64,000 nucleotides of DNA from assembly GCA_000827205.1 (NCBI GenBank), contig KN832561.1:815446-879445 (forward strand), given 5' to 3'. A model generated the notes under the pieces. That model was not told the origin of the DNA. It did not search any database and saw only the letters and a program-made list of their open reading frames with translations. Shown piece by piece: positions 47,814 to 58,131 of the stretch. Each line of letters begins with the position of its first letter. The first letter of the stretch is position 1. The position numbers and the translations under genes are program-made. The DNA is from Plicaturopsis crispa FD-325 SS-3 (lineage: Eukaryota > Basidiomycota > Agaricomycetes > Amylocorticiales > Amylocorticiaceae).

Positions 47814-49672
47814 CTATGTGACTTCCAGCACAGATGTTTCCAGAACGCGGAACATCGTGGTGTCTTTGGATAACTCCGACCAACCAACGATCTCGCGCCA
47901 GTTGACGCCGTTCGCCTCTTTCTCGCCGGCACCCGCGAAGTTTCCCAGCTCATCGTCCGAGAGTCCACGGAAGATGAGGAACAGGCGTGTGAAGTAGCAA
48001 GGGTCCTGCGTCACGGCAATATCAATTGCGGCGGCGATCTTGCTCGGGGAGAGGAAACGATATGCAATGTTCTTGTGTGCAGAAAAGGCGGACATGTTGT
48101 TGCTGCAAAGTGAGGAGGTTAGTAGACGGGGAGATGTGTCCAGTAGTATGGAACGTGCCTGATGAAATTTGTCCGGGCGTGAAGAGACATGCCTAGTTGG
48201 TCTAGGACGTTCATGAGATGCGGAATGAAATCGCGGAATGTCATCGCGAAGCCATTCCGCGGAGCGATATAAGCGCTAGGCTCAACCATGGTCGGATCCG
48301 GTCTGTAAGAAAACGCTTCAGTCGCGAGTATCATCTAGGCAGAAATGCAGGACGTACACGGCTTCATAGTACAGCGAGGTGACAACCATCTCACTCTCGA
48401 AATGCTCTAGGGCACCGCCAGGATGAACCCTAAGGAAGTATTTGACCTTGCCCTCTGAGACCGCCTCGGCGGGCGGCCATGTAACGCCGAGTTTCCAGAT
48501 CGGCGACAGGCTAAGGATCACATCGCAGTACTGCTGCGTGGGCGAGAGAATGCTGAGATGGCATTTCGCTGTAGTCGGCTTAATCGCGGTGGCGAGTTTT
48601 GTGACGACGCGAGAGTCGAACATGAGCTCGGGCGGGAGTTCCTCGGAGGAGACGAGGCGCGTTCCCGTAAACTCCATCGTGTGCGTGTCGCCTTGGTGCA
48701 CGATGTCTAGTTTTCCCCAGAATTGTCCGTCGACTGTAGTTCCATCCTCCATGCGAGCCATATCCAGCTCGTCGGAAGATACAGTGGTATCGAGAGCTAC
48801 ATTCTGTCCTTTAGAAAGCTCGAGACTGAACGTCGCGGGCATTTCAAGGACAGGAGGTGGGCTGTGGAAGAGTGGGCCATGGAATCAGCAATCAAGCACG
48901 GACCTTTCCAGCACTTACGGTGGCGGACTAATGAAAATGGAAGAAAAAAGAATAGTTACTCCCGCAGTCGAAGGAAAGGAAAAGAATGGAAGAAATGTAT
49001 ACTTACGGAGGCTCGTCTGGTGGAGGTGGCGCGTCGCTGACGATTTCTACCCGTATGCCTGGTGTACCCATTGTAGCAATCTGATACGATTCTTCGTCCG
49101 TGACCTGTGTGGTCTTGATTAGATGAGTCGTGAGTTATCAATTAATCAATCTCACATAGATATACGGGCCCGACACCATCCGCTATATGCAATGATAAGT
49201 AAATGGTCATACATGGGGCACATGCAACGTACCGCCACTTGGATGGATGCGCTTTCTACCGGAACCCGCAGACCGAAGATGGCGTCTGGCGGGGGCTTGG
49301 TCCAATCTTTAGCAAGGCTAACCAGCTCCTGAAGAACAATAAGATTCGGTAATGTGCCAACGCCGCAGTGATAGACGCACTGCGAAGGTCTGTGGGAGCT
49401 AATGACGGGCGTCAGATAGATACGCCGCTTTGTATCGATGCACTCACCAGACGGATAGTCTCCATATCGCCATATGCCAACGTGAGGAGTCGCTGTCTTG
49501 ACAGCGCCATCCCACCGCCATTGTCCTTCGGGGTCTTCTGCTGGCCCTTGAGCCTACCCCAGAAGCCCTGGGGCTGGAGGCTTGCGTTCGTAGATCTAGC
49601 AGACAGATTGGGCGCGTGAGCGGAGGTATGTGAGGGAGACGACAGTGGGGCCTACGCGGGAGAGAGGAGCAT
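47814..49672 (-). CDS. Uncharacterised conserved-looking protein
   Basis: I do not recognise the family. The gene has about seven exons and encodes roughly 440 residues. A start at 49672 gives MLLSPASTNASLQPQGFWGR after a phase-2 splice. Then follow DWTKPPPDAIFGLRVPVESA, a Pro-rich turn (DAPPPPDEPPPPVLEMPATF), a beta-rich domain with MEDGTTVDGQFWGKLDIVHQ and SPIWKLGVTWPPAEAVSEGK, and a helical end with GFAMTFRDFIPHLMNVLDQL and KIAAAIDIAVTQDPCYFTRL. No signal peptide or membrane helix is seen. Hydrophobic and charged residues alternate as in folded domains, and the frame survives several introns, so it is a real gene. An ATTATAAAATG sequence directly overlaps the start, which is odd; a TATA role is unlikely so close. 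Confidence 0.7.
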
Positions 49673-50273
49673 TTTATAATGGAGCACTCGAAAACGTGAA
49701 TACAGTGATTATGGGGAGGACCAAGTAGCTCCAGTCATATTTGGGAGAAAACGGAAAGGCGAACGTCGAACACGCGAGGACAACACGAGGCCGGGGCTGA
49801 TTTCCGCGACCGATGAGACCAAGATGAGACTACGATAGGCCAGGATGTGCGCCGATAGATCGATGAAAACGTGAAACCTGTGCAGCATTAGCCGCTGGTG
49901 CTGTCATCTGGTTTCTGTTTTCCTGTTCTACTCGCCGTCGAACACGTCGAGCAGACAGACGCAGACAGAGGAGATTTAGAAAAACCTGTATAACTTGATT
50001 CGGTAATTAACCCCTGAGTAGCATGGGCTTGTTCCCGGAAAACATGGGCGTCTTCGTCGTAGTTCATAAGAAAGCGGAGCAGGACCACCTTGCAAACGCA
50101 TCTCAGTTGACTCCAGGTAAATTAAACGACTTTCAGAGGTGTTCAAGAGGCGGTAAGTAAGCCACAGGCGTTAGACCGAGACAATTGATGTCTTGCCAAG
50201 CGCGTGTTTTCCCGAAAAGGCAGCCCAAAATTCCGTTCGTCTACGCGCCCGGTCCACCGCTCATACCACGACA
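49673..50273. other. Divergent intergenic region
   Basis: This 601-base spacer sits between the unknown gene (-) and the AIM34-like gene (+). No element stands out. Confidence 0.55.
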
Positions 50274-51285
50274 ATGTTGCGCACCGCATTCCGCTCGCAC
50301 CAGCTGCACCACGCTCTTTCAAGACCTCATCAACGCACGTTGACGTCCTCTGTTCTCCTGACAAGGACATGGGAAAATGAATCCGTCGTCGAGCTCCGCA
50401 GGGAGGCAAAAAATCGCGGTTTGTCTGCGTATGTGCTCCGCTTTTCTCTCGTGGGTTTCATGCGCTAATTTTGCATCTCTTTCAGAAAGGGGAATAAGTC
50501 CACCTTGATCACTCGCATCCAGCAACATGAAAAAAGCACCACATTGGATGCGGTAGCGTCGCGCGATCCACCCGTACCCGCTGGCAAGACTGCTGGCTAC
50601 ATACGACAAGCGTCGACCATACCGACGTCTGTGTCGCCGGGCATCCCTCCCGCATCGCAGCCTAATACGCCGGTCCCCGAGCCATTCACGAACATCTACC
50701 TGCCGGATATCTCGCAGCCTGAACCGGAGTCGCCAGTCCAAATTGTATGTCCGGTACCTTTGACTGTGCCCTACCGGCGAATCTTCCTCGACATACTTAC
50801 TGACCGTCTCCTCGTTTTAGCCGTTCTATCCCGATAACTGGGAGTCCGAGCAAAAGAAACTTGAGGCGGCCCCAGAGATACCCGTGTCTGACCTCCCGAA
50901 AATCGTCGTCATCGCTGGTGCTTCGACCCACCACGGCGGCGGGCCTTCGCACAACCTTTCCTCAGACCATGAAGCGCATGCGTACTCTGAAGTGACCGTT
51001 GAGACAGCTCAGCAGGGCAAGGGTGGGTTCTTCCGGGACATTGCAGAGGACCTTGGGCTACCTACGTCTCTGGGAGCGGAGAAACAGAAGGCAAGGGAGC
51101 TCATTGAATCGCTGCCGGACACGATCGGAAGCCCGTCGACCGAGTCGAAAACTCACTCGAGAGACCTTCACAAGGACGAGGTGCGGGGTATATGGGCTGT
51201 CGTTGGGCTGTTGACCGGGACTTGGATTGTTGGAGGGATTGTCAACAGGGCACCTGCGGAGGAAGAGGATGTTCATGGTCATTAA
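50274..51285 (+). CDS. AIM34-like mitochondrial SAP-domain protein
   Basis: Exons 50274-50428, 50486-50744 and 50821-51285 encode 292 residues. The start MLRTAFRSHQLHHALSRPHQ is rich in Arg, Ser and His with no acids, a good mitochondrial presequence. A SAP-like helix-turn-helix follows (SVVELRREAKNRGLSAKGNK, then STLITRIQQHE), then a Pro-rich linker and a C-terminal hydrophobic segment, GIWAVVGLLTGTWIVGGIV, likely a membrane anchor. Presequence, SAP domain and C-terminal anchor together match yeast Aim34, whose molecular role is not settled. The SAP domain may bind nucleic acid (inference). The gene ends 173 bases before the transposon's left target duplication. Confidence 0.75.
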
Positions 51286-51466
51286 GTCTTTGCAAGACGA
51301 GACGCACCGTGATAGCCTACTGCGAGGACTTCCGTTCTGTTGTCTGCATACATCTGTATCTCCCGCATATCTTATTCTCCCTCTCAAGAATGTCCATAAA
51401 CTGTTAGAGGGCGCAAATAGGTGCGCAGAGTCCTTTGAAAAAATGTCCGAGGACGGCCATCGGAAG

Positions 51467-53460
51467 GGCAGAGAGATTTTACCGCGGGACTGCCGCGCAG
51501 TGCCGCGCACCGGACCAAAATGCACTTTTGCACCAATCTAAGAACATTTTACCGGATGCCTGCATCTTATCCTACAATCTTGAAAGATTTCCCCTGATTT
51601 CTGTCGTATTTCACCCGAAACGCGCTCGACACCGTCAATCGTTGCCCATATCCTCGCTGTCCATATCCTCCTGTGCCTTCACCACCTACCTTGAGCCTGA
51701 CCTGGACACTACCTTCATCGTCCGGACCCTCTCAAGATGTTCTATCTTGCCACATGAAATGGTATGCGCGGCACTTGCTCGTCACTGGCGCGGCACTGCG
51801 CGGTAGTGGCGCGGCACTTGCGCGGTAATGGCGCGTCACTTGCGCGGTAATGGCCCGGGCGCGTCACTTGCGCGGCACTGCGCGGCACCTGCCCAACACT
51901 GCATGGACCGTCCATGCATTCATTGGCCCACGAACTCGTCAAAAGATAGGTCGACGCTGTAGTATATCGTCGCGGCGGAGCATCGACTACACACGCGGCT
52001 CAAGTGCAGATGACCCGCTGTGAGCTGTGTACTCGGAGGCGGCATCACAGGCACTCAGGACATCCTCGCATTCATGATGCAGGGCACCATAAGGGACTAT
52101 CATGTGTGAGTGCATTTGCCATGCTAGCAAATGTGTCACTTATATTCTCATGCTTAAGTAGCAGACTCTCGTAACGACGCACTAGCACAACCAATCCCAC
52201 CACGGACCCTACTCACTCACCCTGACACGCAAAGAACCTTCATCGTCGTGAGTTTTGGGTCGAAGAAGGACTTGATTGCAGGTCCTTCCATAGATATCTC
52301 CAGGATATCTCCAATGTGGTCCATGAGTTTCTCATGTGTCGTGCGTAAACGCTTAAACTCACACATATAATACCTACAAACTTCTTGTGTCCGTTGGACC
52401 ATATGTACTCTGTACGTTGTACTATACTCTGTACCGAATACATATTTTTCTATGTCCTGACAGATGCTTGCCTCCCTGAAGTTGACCCGCTGCCTATGTA
52501 CCACTAGTAGGCCAGAAAATATGCCGCTAAACATGCTATGACACTGTGCTCTGTGGCTGCGGAGGTGCACTTGCCCAGTTCGATAATGTCAGGTAAGCGA
52601 TAAGTGATTTGTTCAGAGGTACATAAGCACAGTATGATATAAGTACACACATCCAGCAGGTGCAGGCAGCAGTGCCGTGAGCCTATCATCTGCGAGACTG
52701 CGACAACTCCGTGCACCACCGTGGCATTGAGTCTATCCTACGGAACGATGTGGGCGTGTGACCGTGCTCTATCAAGAGCATCACGCGCGGACAGCAGGCA
52801 TCTACTGTAAGCCTCCGAGCGGCGAACACTTCCTTGAGTATCTTGGAGGACACGGGGGTGCTGAAGCAAACACAGTGGTATTGATGTACATATAATACAT
52901 AGTCTGCAATCGACGACACGTTGTAGGTTTGGGTGAAGTGAAAACAGTCTGAAGCTCACCATCTATCCAATCCGTCCAGCTGTCCCTGGTCCGCACGTCC
53001 CGCACAGCGCACCCTCCTCTGGCCCCTGGGAGCACATCACAACGCCTGCGTAGGCGAGCATGGTGTTGGGGCCAGAATCCGGTTGACATTCAGTCGCGGA
53101 AGTTGATAGCACATAGAAGTTGAATCCGAGAACGCGAGAGGCATTGCGAGTGTAGATGATGATGAGGAGAGCAAGGTCTCTGCAGCGAGAAGATACGGGA
53201 ATGAAAGAGGTCCCGCCAGTCCAGCGATACTATACAACGGTGCACCGGATATGGTGTCCAAGCCGTTGTCAATGTTATGTGCGGAGGAGAATGTCCTTAC
53301 GGACTCAGCGCCATAGTAAACGCAGGAAAGGATGTTGCAGGAGCTGGGAGAGGTTGGGGTGAGAGGATGATGGACGCAGACAAGATGCGCGGCAGTCAGT
53401 CGACCAGCGCGGTAATGCGCGGCAGTCGCGGCAGTGGCGCGGCATTTTACACCTGCCCCC
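51467..53460. mobile_element. Non-autonomous DNA transposon, KDZ/Zisupton-like, with 8-bp target duplication
   Basis: A 1,994-base element is flanked by the direct repeat ATCGGAAG at 51459-51466 and 53461-53468. Its ends are inverted relatives. The left end reads GGCAGAGAGATTTTACCGCG, then GACTGCCGCGCAG. The right end, read inward, is GGGGGCAGGTGTAAAATGCC, then GCGCCACTGCCGCG. Many subterminal copies of GCGCGGCAGT and GCGCGGTAAT words lie near the right end and at 51766-51894. An 8-bp duplication, GGGGCAG-type ends and such subterminal repeats resemble the Kyakuja-Dileera-Zisupton group as I recall it (inference). Inside I find only short frames and no transposase motif, so it would depend on a full element elsewhere. 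The right end lies 41 bases before the COA8 start codon. Confidence 0.75.
51766..51894. repeat. GC-rich subterminal repeat cluster inside the transposon
   Basis: About eight degenerate copies of a GCGCGG(C/T)A(C/G)T-type word lie here, in the orientation seen at the element's right end (53384-53444). The block closes with GCGGCACCTGCCC, which resembles the right terminal sequence. Confidence 0.7.
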
Positions 53461-53501
53461 ATCGGAAGCAGGTGCGCCGCGCGCCTTTCTTCCGTACCAC
53501 C

Positions 53502-54104
53502 ATGTCCGCCGCTTCCACCGTACTCTCCCTCCTCCGGCACGCATCTCCTACTCTACCTCGCTGTCGTTCTTTTCACTGCTCCTCTGCACGACTAGGCGCC
53601 CTCGTCGGGCCCTCCGACCCCGTGTCGCATATGCGGCCTATTCTATACGACGACCCACCTCTCCCGCGACGTCGAGAGACCACTCATCCTTACTCGCTCC
53701 GCGAATTCAACGGTGACGCAAGGGATGATCAGGATTTCGACCTCCTCTGGAGGATGCAGAGACAAGAGCTTGACCGGTTCAATCATAATTTCTGGGCAGA
53801 CGTATGTCCTCATTACCGTCTCGGTTTATCACCTTTCCTATTTCCTAAATCTCTGACGCAGAGCAATACACGTTTCGAAGCTGCGCGTGCAGAGGTCCTC
53901 GCCTCCCTGCCTCCATCTGCGTCGCCAATAGATAAGGAGCGCGCGGAATCCACTTTCTATACGCATTGGCTCATGCAGGAGGCGGAGCGGCAGCGCGCGT
54001 ACTCGGCAGAATGGCGGCGGCGGAATCTCGAGTGCATCCTCATGGCCGCTCGGGTCCAGTGGCGAAAGATGTGGGGTGGCATGAAATTTGGCCGTAGGAG
54101 ATGA
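53502..54104 (+). CDS. COA8: Cytochrome c oxidase assembly factor COA8 (APOPT1 homologue)
   Basis: COA8 is a mitochondrial matrix protein that protects complex IV assembly from oxidative damage. Exons 53502-53801 and 53862-54104 encode 180 residues. The N-terminus MSAASTVLSLLRHASPTLPR with RSFHCSSARL is a good presequence. The family core follows: GALVGPSDPVSHMRPILYDD, QELDRFNHNFWAD, and the C-terminal YSAEWRRRNLECILMAARVQ with WRKMWGGMKFG. The order and spacing match COA8. The DNA transposon's right target repeat ends 33 bases before this start codon, so the native promoter has probably been displaced or replaced by transposon sequence. An ATG upstream at 53277 lies in transposon sequence and is not the likely start. 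Confidence 0.88.
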   Translation: MSAASTVLSLLRHASPTLPRCRSFHCSSARLGALVGPSDPVSHMRPILYDDPPLPRRRETTHPYSLREFNGDARDDQDFDLLWRMQRQELDRFNHNFWADVCPHYRLGLSPFLFPKSLTQSNTRFEAARAEVLASLPPSASPIDKERAESTFYTHWLMQEAERQRAYSAEWRRRNLECILMAARVQWRKMWGGMKFGRRR

Positions 54105-54181
54105 GTGTGCCGTCGTTGCCGGTTGGTGAGACCCTCTTAATTTTACGAAGAGACGCTCAACAGGCTTTGCAGTGAAGTGCT

Positions 54182-54523
54182 TCACGGCTCGCAGGCCTTC
54201 TCAATCGATAAGAGTGGCTCTCTGTGTCTCACCTTTCCCTCAACCCAGGTTGACGGGTACGGCATGGCTCCATCGACGAATGAATGCAGTCCATTCGGCC
54301 CTGCCCAGGGAACTCGGGGTCTTGATGTCCTTGGATATGAACTGGGAGCAACATGCAGATCTATACTAATACATGCTTGTACCTTATATCCTTACCCCCA
54401 CAGATAGAGGATGGCACCCTGTAACTGCTGCCGCGACATGAGACCGTCAGGCAAGAATCTGTCCAGAATCTCCTTGGTACTCCGCGCACCGGGCGCATTT
54501 CCACCCGCAGTCTCCTGATTCAT
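54182..54523 (-). CDS. Small unknown two-exon gene
   Basis: The family is not recognised. Exons 54396-54523 and 54182-54365 join across a 30-nt gap with GTAAGG...ATTAG ends, an unusually short intron, giving 103 residues in frame. The protein begins MNQETAGGNAPGARSTKEIL, continues DRFLPDGLMSRQQLQGAILY with LWG, and after the splice reads IDLHVAPSSYPRTSRPRVPW. It ends REPLLSIEKACEP. The first exon looks like a helical, soluble domain. It is divergent from HTD2 (102-base shared spacer) and converges on COA8. The weak point is the intron, shorter than the window's usual 50-65 nt; if it is not spliced, the frame does not continue. No signal peptide or helix is seen. Confidence 0.45.
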
Positions 54524-54625
54524 CTTCTACTTGGACATCGACCATTGTATTGTGTATTGCCAACATATGCGCTGAACGTCTCTTCCTGCTTCCCTTACTT
54601 TCCTAGTCTGCTAAGAGTCAACGAC

Positions 54626-55700
54626 ATGGTGTCCTGTTTACGCGGTCGTTTGCCTGTACAAACAGCCACCCGGGCTACTCGTGTGCACCGTTTCTATCAC
54701 TCTGCATCCTCGCTCAACATCGAGAAGCTCGATAAATGGATAGCATCGCCGAAACACCTCGTCCTTCCGAACACTCTATCCTCAGAGCACCTCGCCGATT
54801 TGTACATCACCCTCCCGACCCGTGACGGGACACGCCGCCCGTACGCAGAACCGCACCCCGGAGACGCCCTTCCCTTCGGGCACCACCTCGTCTTCTTCCA
54901 TCCTCGACACCCTGAAGTACAACTACGCCCTGACGGGACGGATGCGGACTTCTGCCCACCCCCGCCATTCACGCGCCGCATGTGGGCGGGCGGGAAGATG
55001 GTGTGGGGAGGCGCCAATCCGCTTGTCGTTGGGCGAAAGGCGACTATGTCTTCCGACGTAGCGGCAGTCGAGAAGAAGGGGTTTGAGAGTGGCTCACCGA
55101 TGGTCTTTGTGAAACAGAGAATCAGCATAAAGATGGAGGGCAGTGAGGACGCGTCTGTAGAGGAAGAACGGTCTCATGTCTACCTTCCCGTTTCACCAGG
55201 GAGTGCTCCCAGAGGAATTCGTGAAGGTGATGTCCATACTATCTCGAAAGCCTGTGCAAATCAATCTAATGACCATCCAGTGACGGGCTTGCCCTCGCCC
55301 GATTTTTCATTCTCGTTTACGCCTTCACTGACTACGCTCTTCCGCTTCTCTGCTCTGACTTGGAACGGGCACCACATACACCTTGACAAGGACTATGCCC
55401 AGCAGGCTGAGGGATACCCTGGTACATCGCGTTCATTTCATGGTTGTCTCCGGCGTTGTGTTCATGCATGCTACAGAACGGTTAGTGCACGGCCCACTAA
55501 CGGCGCTGATGCTCCTCGAGACGGTGCTGTTTCATCATCCAGATGCGCAATTGAAGTCTTTCGAATATCGCGCTCGAAATCCCCTCGTAGTCCGACGACC
55601 TTTGACGGTACACGGCTCGTTCGAGGACAAAGATACCGTGCAGCTCTGGGTTGTCGACGACAAAGGAACGGTTGGCATGACAGGGAAAGTCTGCTTGTAA
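54626..55700 (+). CDS. HTD2: Mitochondrial 3-hydroxyacyl-thioester dehydratase Htd2
   Basis: Htd2 is the hot-dog-fold dehydratase of mitochondrial type II fatty-acid synthesis, which feeds lipoic acid. Exons 54626-55226, 55281-55421 and 55477-55700 encode 321 residues, a normal length for the fungal enzyme. The N-terminus is a presequence (MVSCLRGRLPVQTATRATRV). The first hot-dog half includes RRMWAGGKMVWGGANPLVVG. The hydratase-2 signature comes later: FRFSALTWNGHHIHLDKDYA, then EGYPERLVHGPLTALMLLET, with the expected Asp and His catalytic pair. It ends VVDDKGTVGMTGKVCL. Bacterial homologues include mesaconyl-C4-CoA hydratase. An upstream in-frame ATG at 54545 is less likely because it precedes the Arg-rich presequence. 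Confidence 0.88.
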
Positions 55701-56038
55701 CTGGATACCGATTCTCCGTGTATGTACCACCATGAAGTCGCGCTTTTTGAAAAAGATTCGTCCCCAGGCTGCCTCGAACGGCCGTCCTTTGGCCAACCCC
55801 GCGCGTCGACGTTTGGAGGTCACCTGACCTGGCTTTGTTGATCGCGTTTATTGAAAGCCCGCTTGCTCGCAGCGCGCACCTATATAAAGCGCGTCCGCAG
55901 ACGCGTCTTGCCTCAAAACCTTCCTCTTTCCTGCCACCACCACCACCTCTCTGCGCCACTCACCAGTCTAGTGCGTATATTGACTGTCTGACTTAGTGTG
56001 TCATGACTGACCCTCTTTTCAAATAGCCTATATCTCCA
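55701..56038 (+). promoter_or_regulatory. H2B promoter with TATA box
   Basis: A TATATAAA box lies at 55881-55888, 151 bases before the H2B start. A likely 5' UTR intron follows the CTCACCAGTCTA segment, with a GTGCGT donor near 55972 and an AATAG acceptor near 56026. The strong TATA box fits a histone gene. Confidence 0.6.
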
Positions 56039-56692
56039 ATGGCACCTAAAGTTCGTCGTCCTCGAACTTTATATCAACAACCTTGATTGACCATCCACCT
56101 TTTTAGCCCGCATCTACTGCTAAGCCTGCCTCCACTGCTGGCAAGGCACCCGCCAAGACCGAAGGGTCCAAGGCAGCAAAGAAGACTGCGGCCAAGAAGG
56201 CCGCGCCCGCGGACGGCGACAAGAAGAAGCGTCGCAAGTCTCGCAAGGAGACCTACAGCTCGTACATCTACAAGGGTTCGTCGCGTCGCCTGCATCCACA
56301 TTGATGTCGTATGCTCACGGACGGTGCAGTGCTCAAGCAGGTTCACCCTGACACCGGTCTATCGAACAAGGCGATGGCCATCCTCAACTCCTTCGTCAAC
56401 GACATCTTTGAGCGCATCGCATCGGAAGCGTCCAGTGCGTTGTTCGCTTCTCGTTTGTCAGCTGCTCTCTGACTAGTTGCCTATCAACATAGAACTCGCA
56501 TCGTACTCTAAAAAGTCGACGATCTCTTCTCGCGAAATCCAGACCAGCGTGCGCCTCATCCTCCCCGGCGAGCTTGCCAAGCACGCTATCTCTGAGGGCA
56601 CGAAGTCCGTTACTAGTATGTCGTCGTAAATTCTCCGAGCACTGGATGGGACACTGATACTCGTCATAGAATTCTCCTCTGGTGCGAAGTAA
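56039..56692 (+). CDS. HTB1: Histone H2B
   Basis: This is core histone H2B, which pairs with H2A in the nucleosome. Exons are 56039-56050, 56107-56275, 56330-56434, 56493-56615 and 56670-56692, giving 143 residues. The first coding exon is only 12 nt (MAPK). The tail is Lys/Ala-rich ([20 protein letters not shown]), followed by the histone fold with [40 protein letters not shown] and [20 protein letters not shown]. The end reads [20 protein letters not shown] and includes the lysine that Rad6/Bre1 ubiquitinate in other fungi. No H2A gene lies next to it within the window, though paired H2A-H2B genes are common in fungi. Confidence 0.97.
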
Positions 56693-56851
56693 TCGAGCTT
56701 TGCGCTGCGTTTCTTCCGAGTCGTATTTCTTGTTCTTGCTGCATGTGTACTCTATATATTCCCCTAGTGTCCGGTATGAATTAGATTCGTGTAATTTGCA
56801 ATCCCAGTGTGATCATAAGGACATGCGAAAGATACGGTGTACAACCGAACG

Positions 56852-58131
56852 TCAAAATCCTGCAACGCGAGTTAGAGATTGCAGCGACACGCAAAAGTTC
56901 TGAACTGCGACACACCATATTTGTTCCCTGCCTCCTTCCTGTTCCTCCTCCCCTGTGCAATCTTCTCTTCCAAGGCCTCGCGATTCTCGTATGCCTCTGT
57001 CAGCAGTGTCGACAACTGGTGCCTCGTCCTAGCGCCCTTGCCCAACTTCGCGCCCTTCACATTCATCCTCGGCGCAGCGATCTCACCCTCCTTCGCCGCA
57101 CCCATCGTCAGCTGCTTCTGCTCCTCGCGCTCCTTCACCTCCCTCCTCGCGCGCTCCATCTCCTCGCTCATGTTCACCTCCTGCTCCGTGCCCTCGTCGT
57201 ACCCCTCGAAGCCCTTCGTCTTGCCCTTCTCGAGCGCGCGCAACTGGGCGTTGTATTCCGCTTGCCACTTCTTGTAGTATTTGGCGTAGTAGTCGGGGTC
57301 GTGGGCGGCCCACGAGCCGGAGGGGAGAAGGTAGTAGCCCGGGTAGGGGTCGGTGGGGGTGGGCGAAGGTGGGCGGAACTCCTCGACTTTGGGGGCGGAG
57401 GATACGGATGCAGGTATTGGTGCGGAGATGGATGGGGATGTACTACTACTAGCTCCAGCGGAGGACGACGAGCCACCTGTATGTGCAATGAGAAACAATC
57501 GCTGTTCAAGGGGAAGATAACACGTACCTAGCGAGAAGAAATCCCCAGCAGGTGCCGCAGATATTCGGGTCGCCGGTGCCTTTGCTTTCGCCTTAGGCAT
57601 GCTCGTCTCTTCCACCGAGATACCAGCCCGGCCTTTCTTCAACGAAGGAGGCAGGAACGCCATGGCAGTCTCTTTCTCCGGTGCAGCTTCGACCGGTGCA
57701 AGCGGTTTTTCCTGCGTATCTCCTTCATCCTCGTCCTCCTCCGCATCTCCCATATCGCGCGTCGGCTGCGGTGGACGTGCCGCATTGAAGACTAGTCCCG
57801 GGCCTTTCCCGCCACCGAGCACGCGCTCCGGCGCGGGCAGGACGGGGGCCTTCTGCTTGGGCGCGGGCAGCATCCCCAGCAACGAAGACCTCCCTGCGCC
57901 GGAATCCAGTCGCGGTTTCTTGGCGACCGGCCGCTCGTCGTCGTCGTCATCGGGAGGTGCGCTCGAAAGCGCAGGTAGACCGATAGTTATCTTCTTGGGA
58001 CCGCGTTTTGTCTTGGTGGGTTTAGCGGTTGGTGGGGGTAGGGAAGCGGCTAAAGATGATTTTGCCTGTGGAGGTGGGGAGCCAGAGTCACTGTCGCTGT
58101 CGCTGCCATAGTCTGCGAGTCCGAGATTCAT
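56852..58131 (-). CDS. PRCC-like nuclear protein
   Basis: This is a homologue of PRCC, the proline-rich nuclear protein that associates with splicing factors and MAD2B. Exons 57528-58131, 56916-57476 and 56852-56859 give 390 residues. The N-terminus is MNLGLADYGSDSDSDSGSPP, as in PRCC (short Ser/Asp repeats). Then come KRGPKKITIGLPALSS and RSSLLGMLPAPKQKAPV, and the conserved C-terminal domain RTRHQLSTLLTEAYENREAL followed by EEKIAQGRRNRKEAGNKYGF. The last exon is only 8 nt and supplies the final GF and the stop; it is needed to reach the family's invariant NKYGF end. The upstream in-frame ATG at 58164 is less likely. It converges on H2B. Confidence 0.85.

Noticed and set aside
52217-53089. 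Short frames inside the transposon as transposase remnants
   Set aside because: None shows the cysteine clusters or catalytic motifs expected of a KDZ transposase, and they are short and out of frame with each other.
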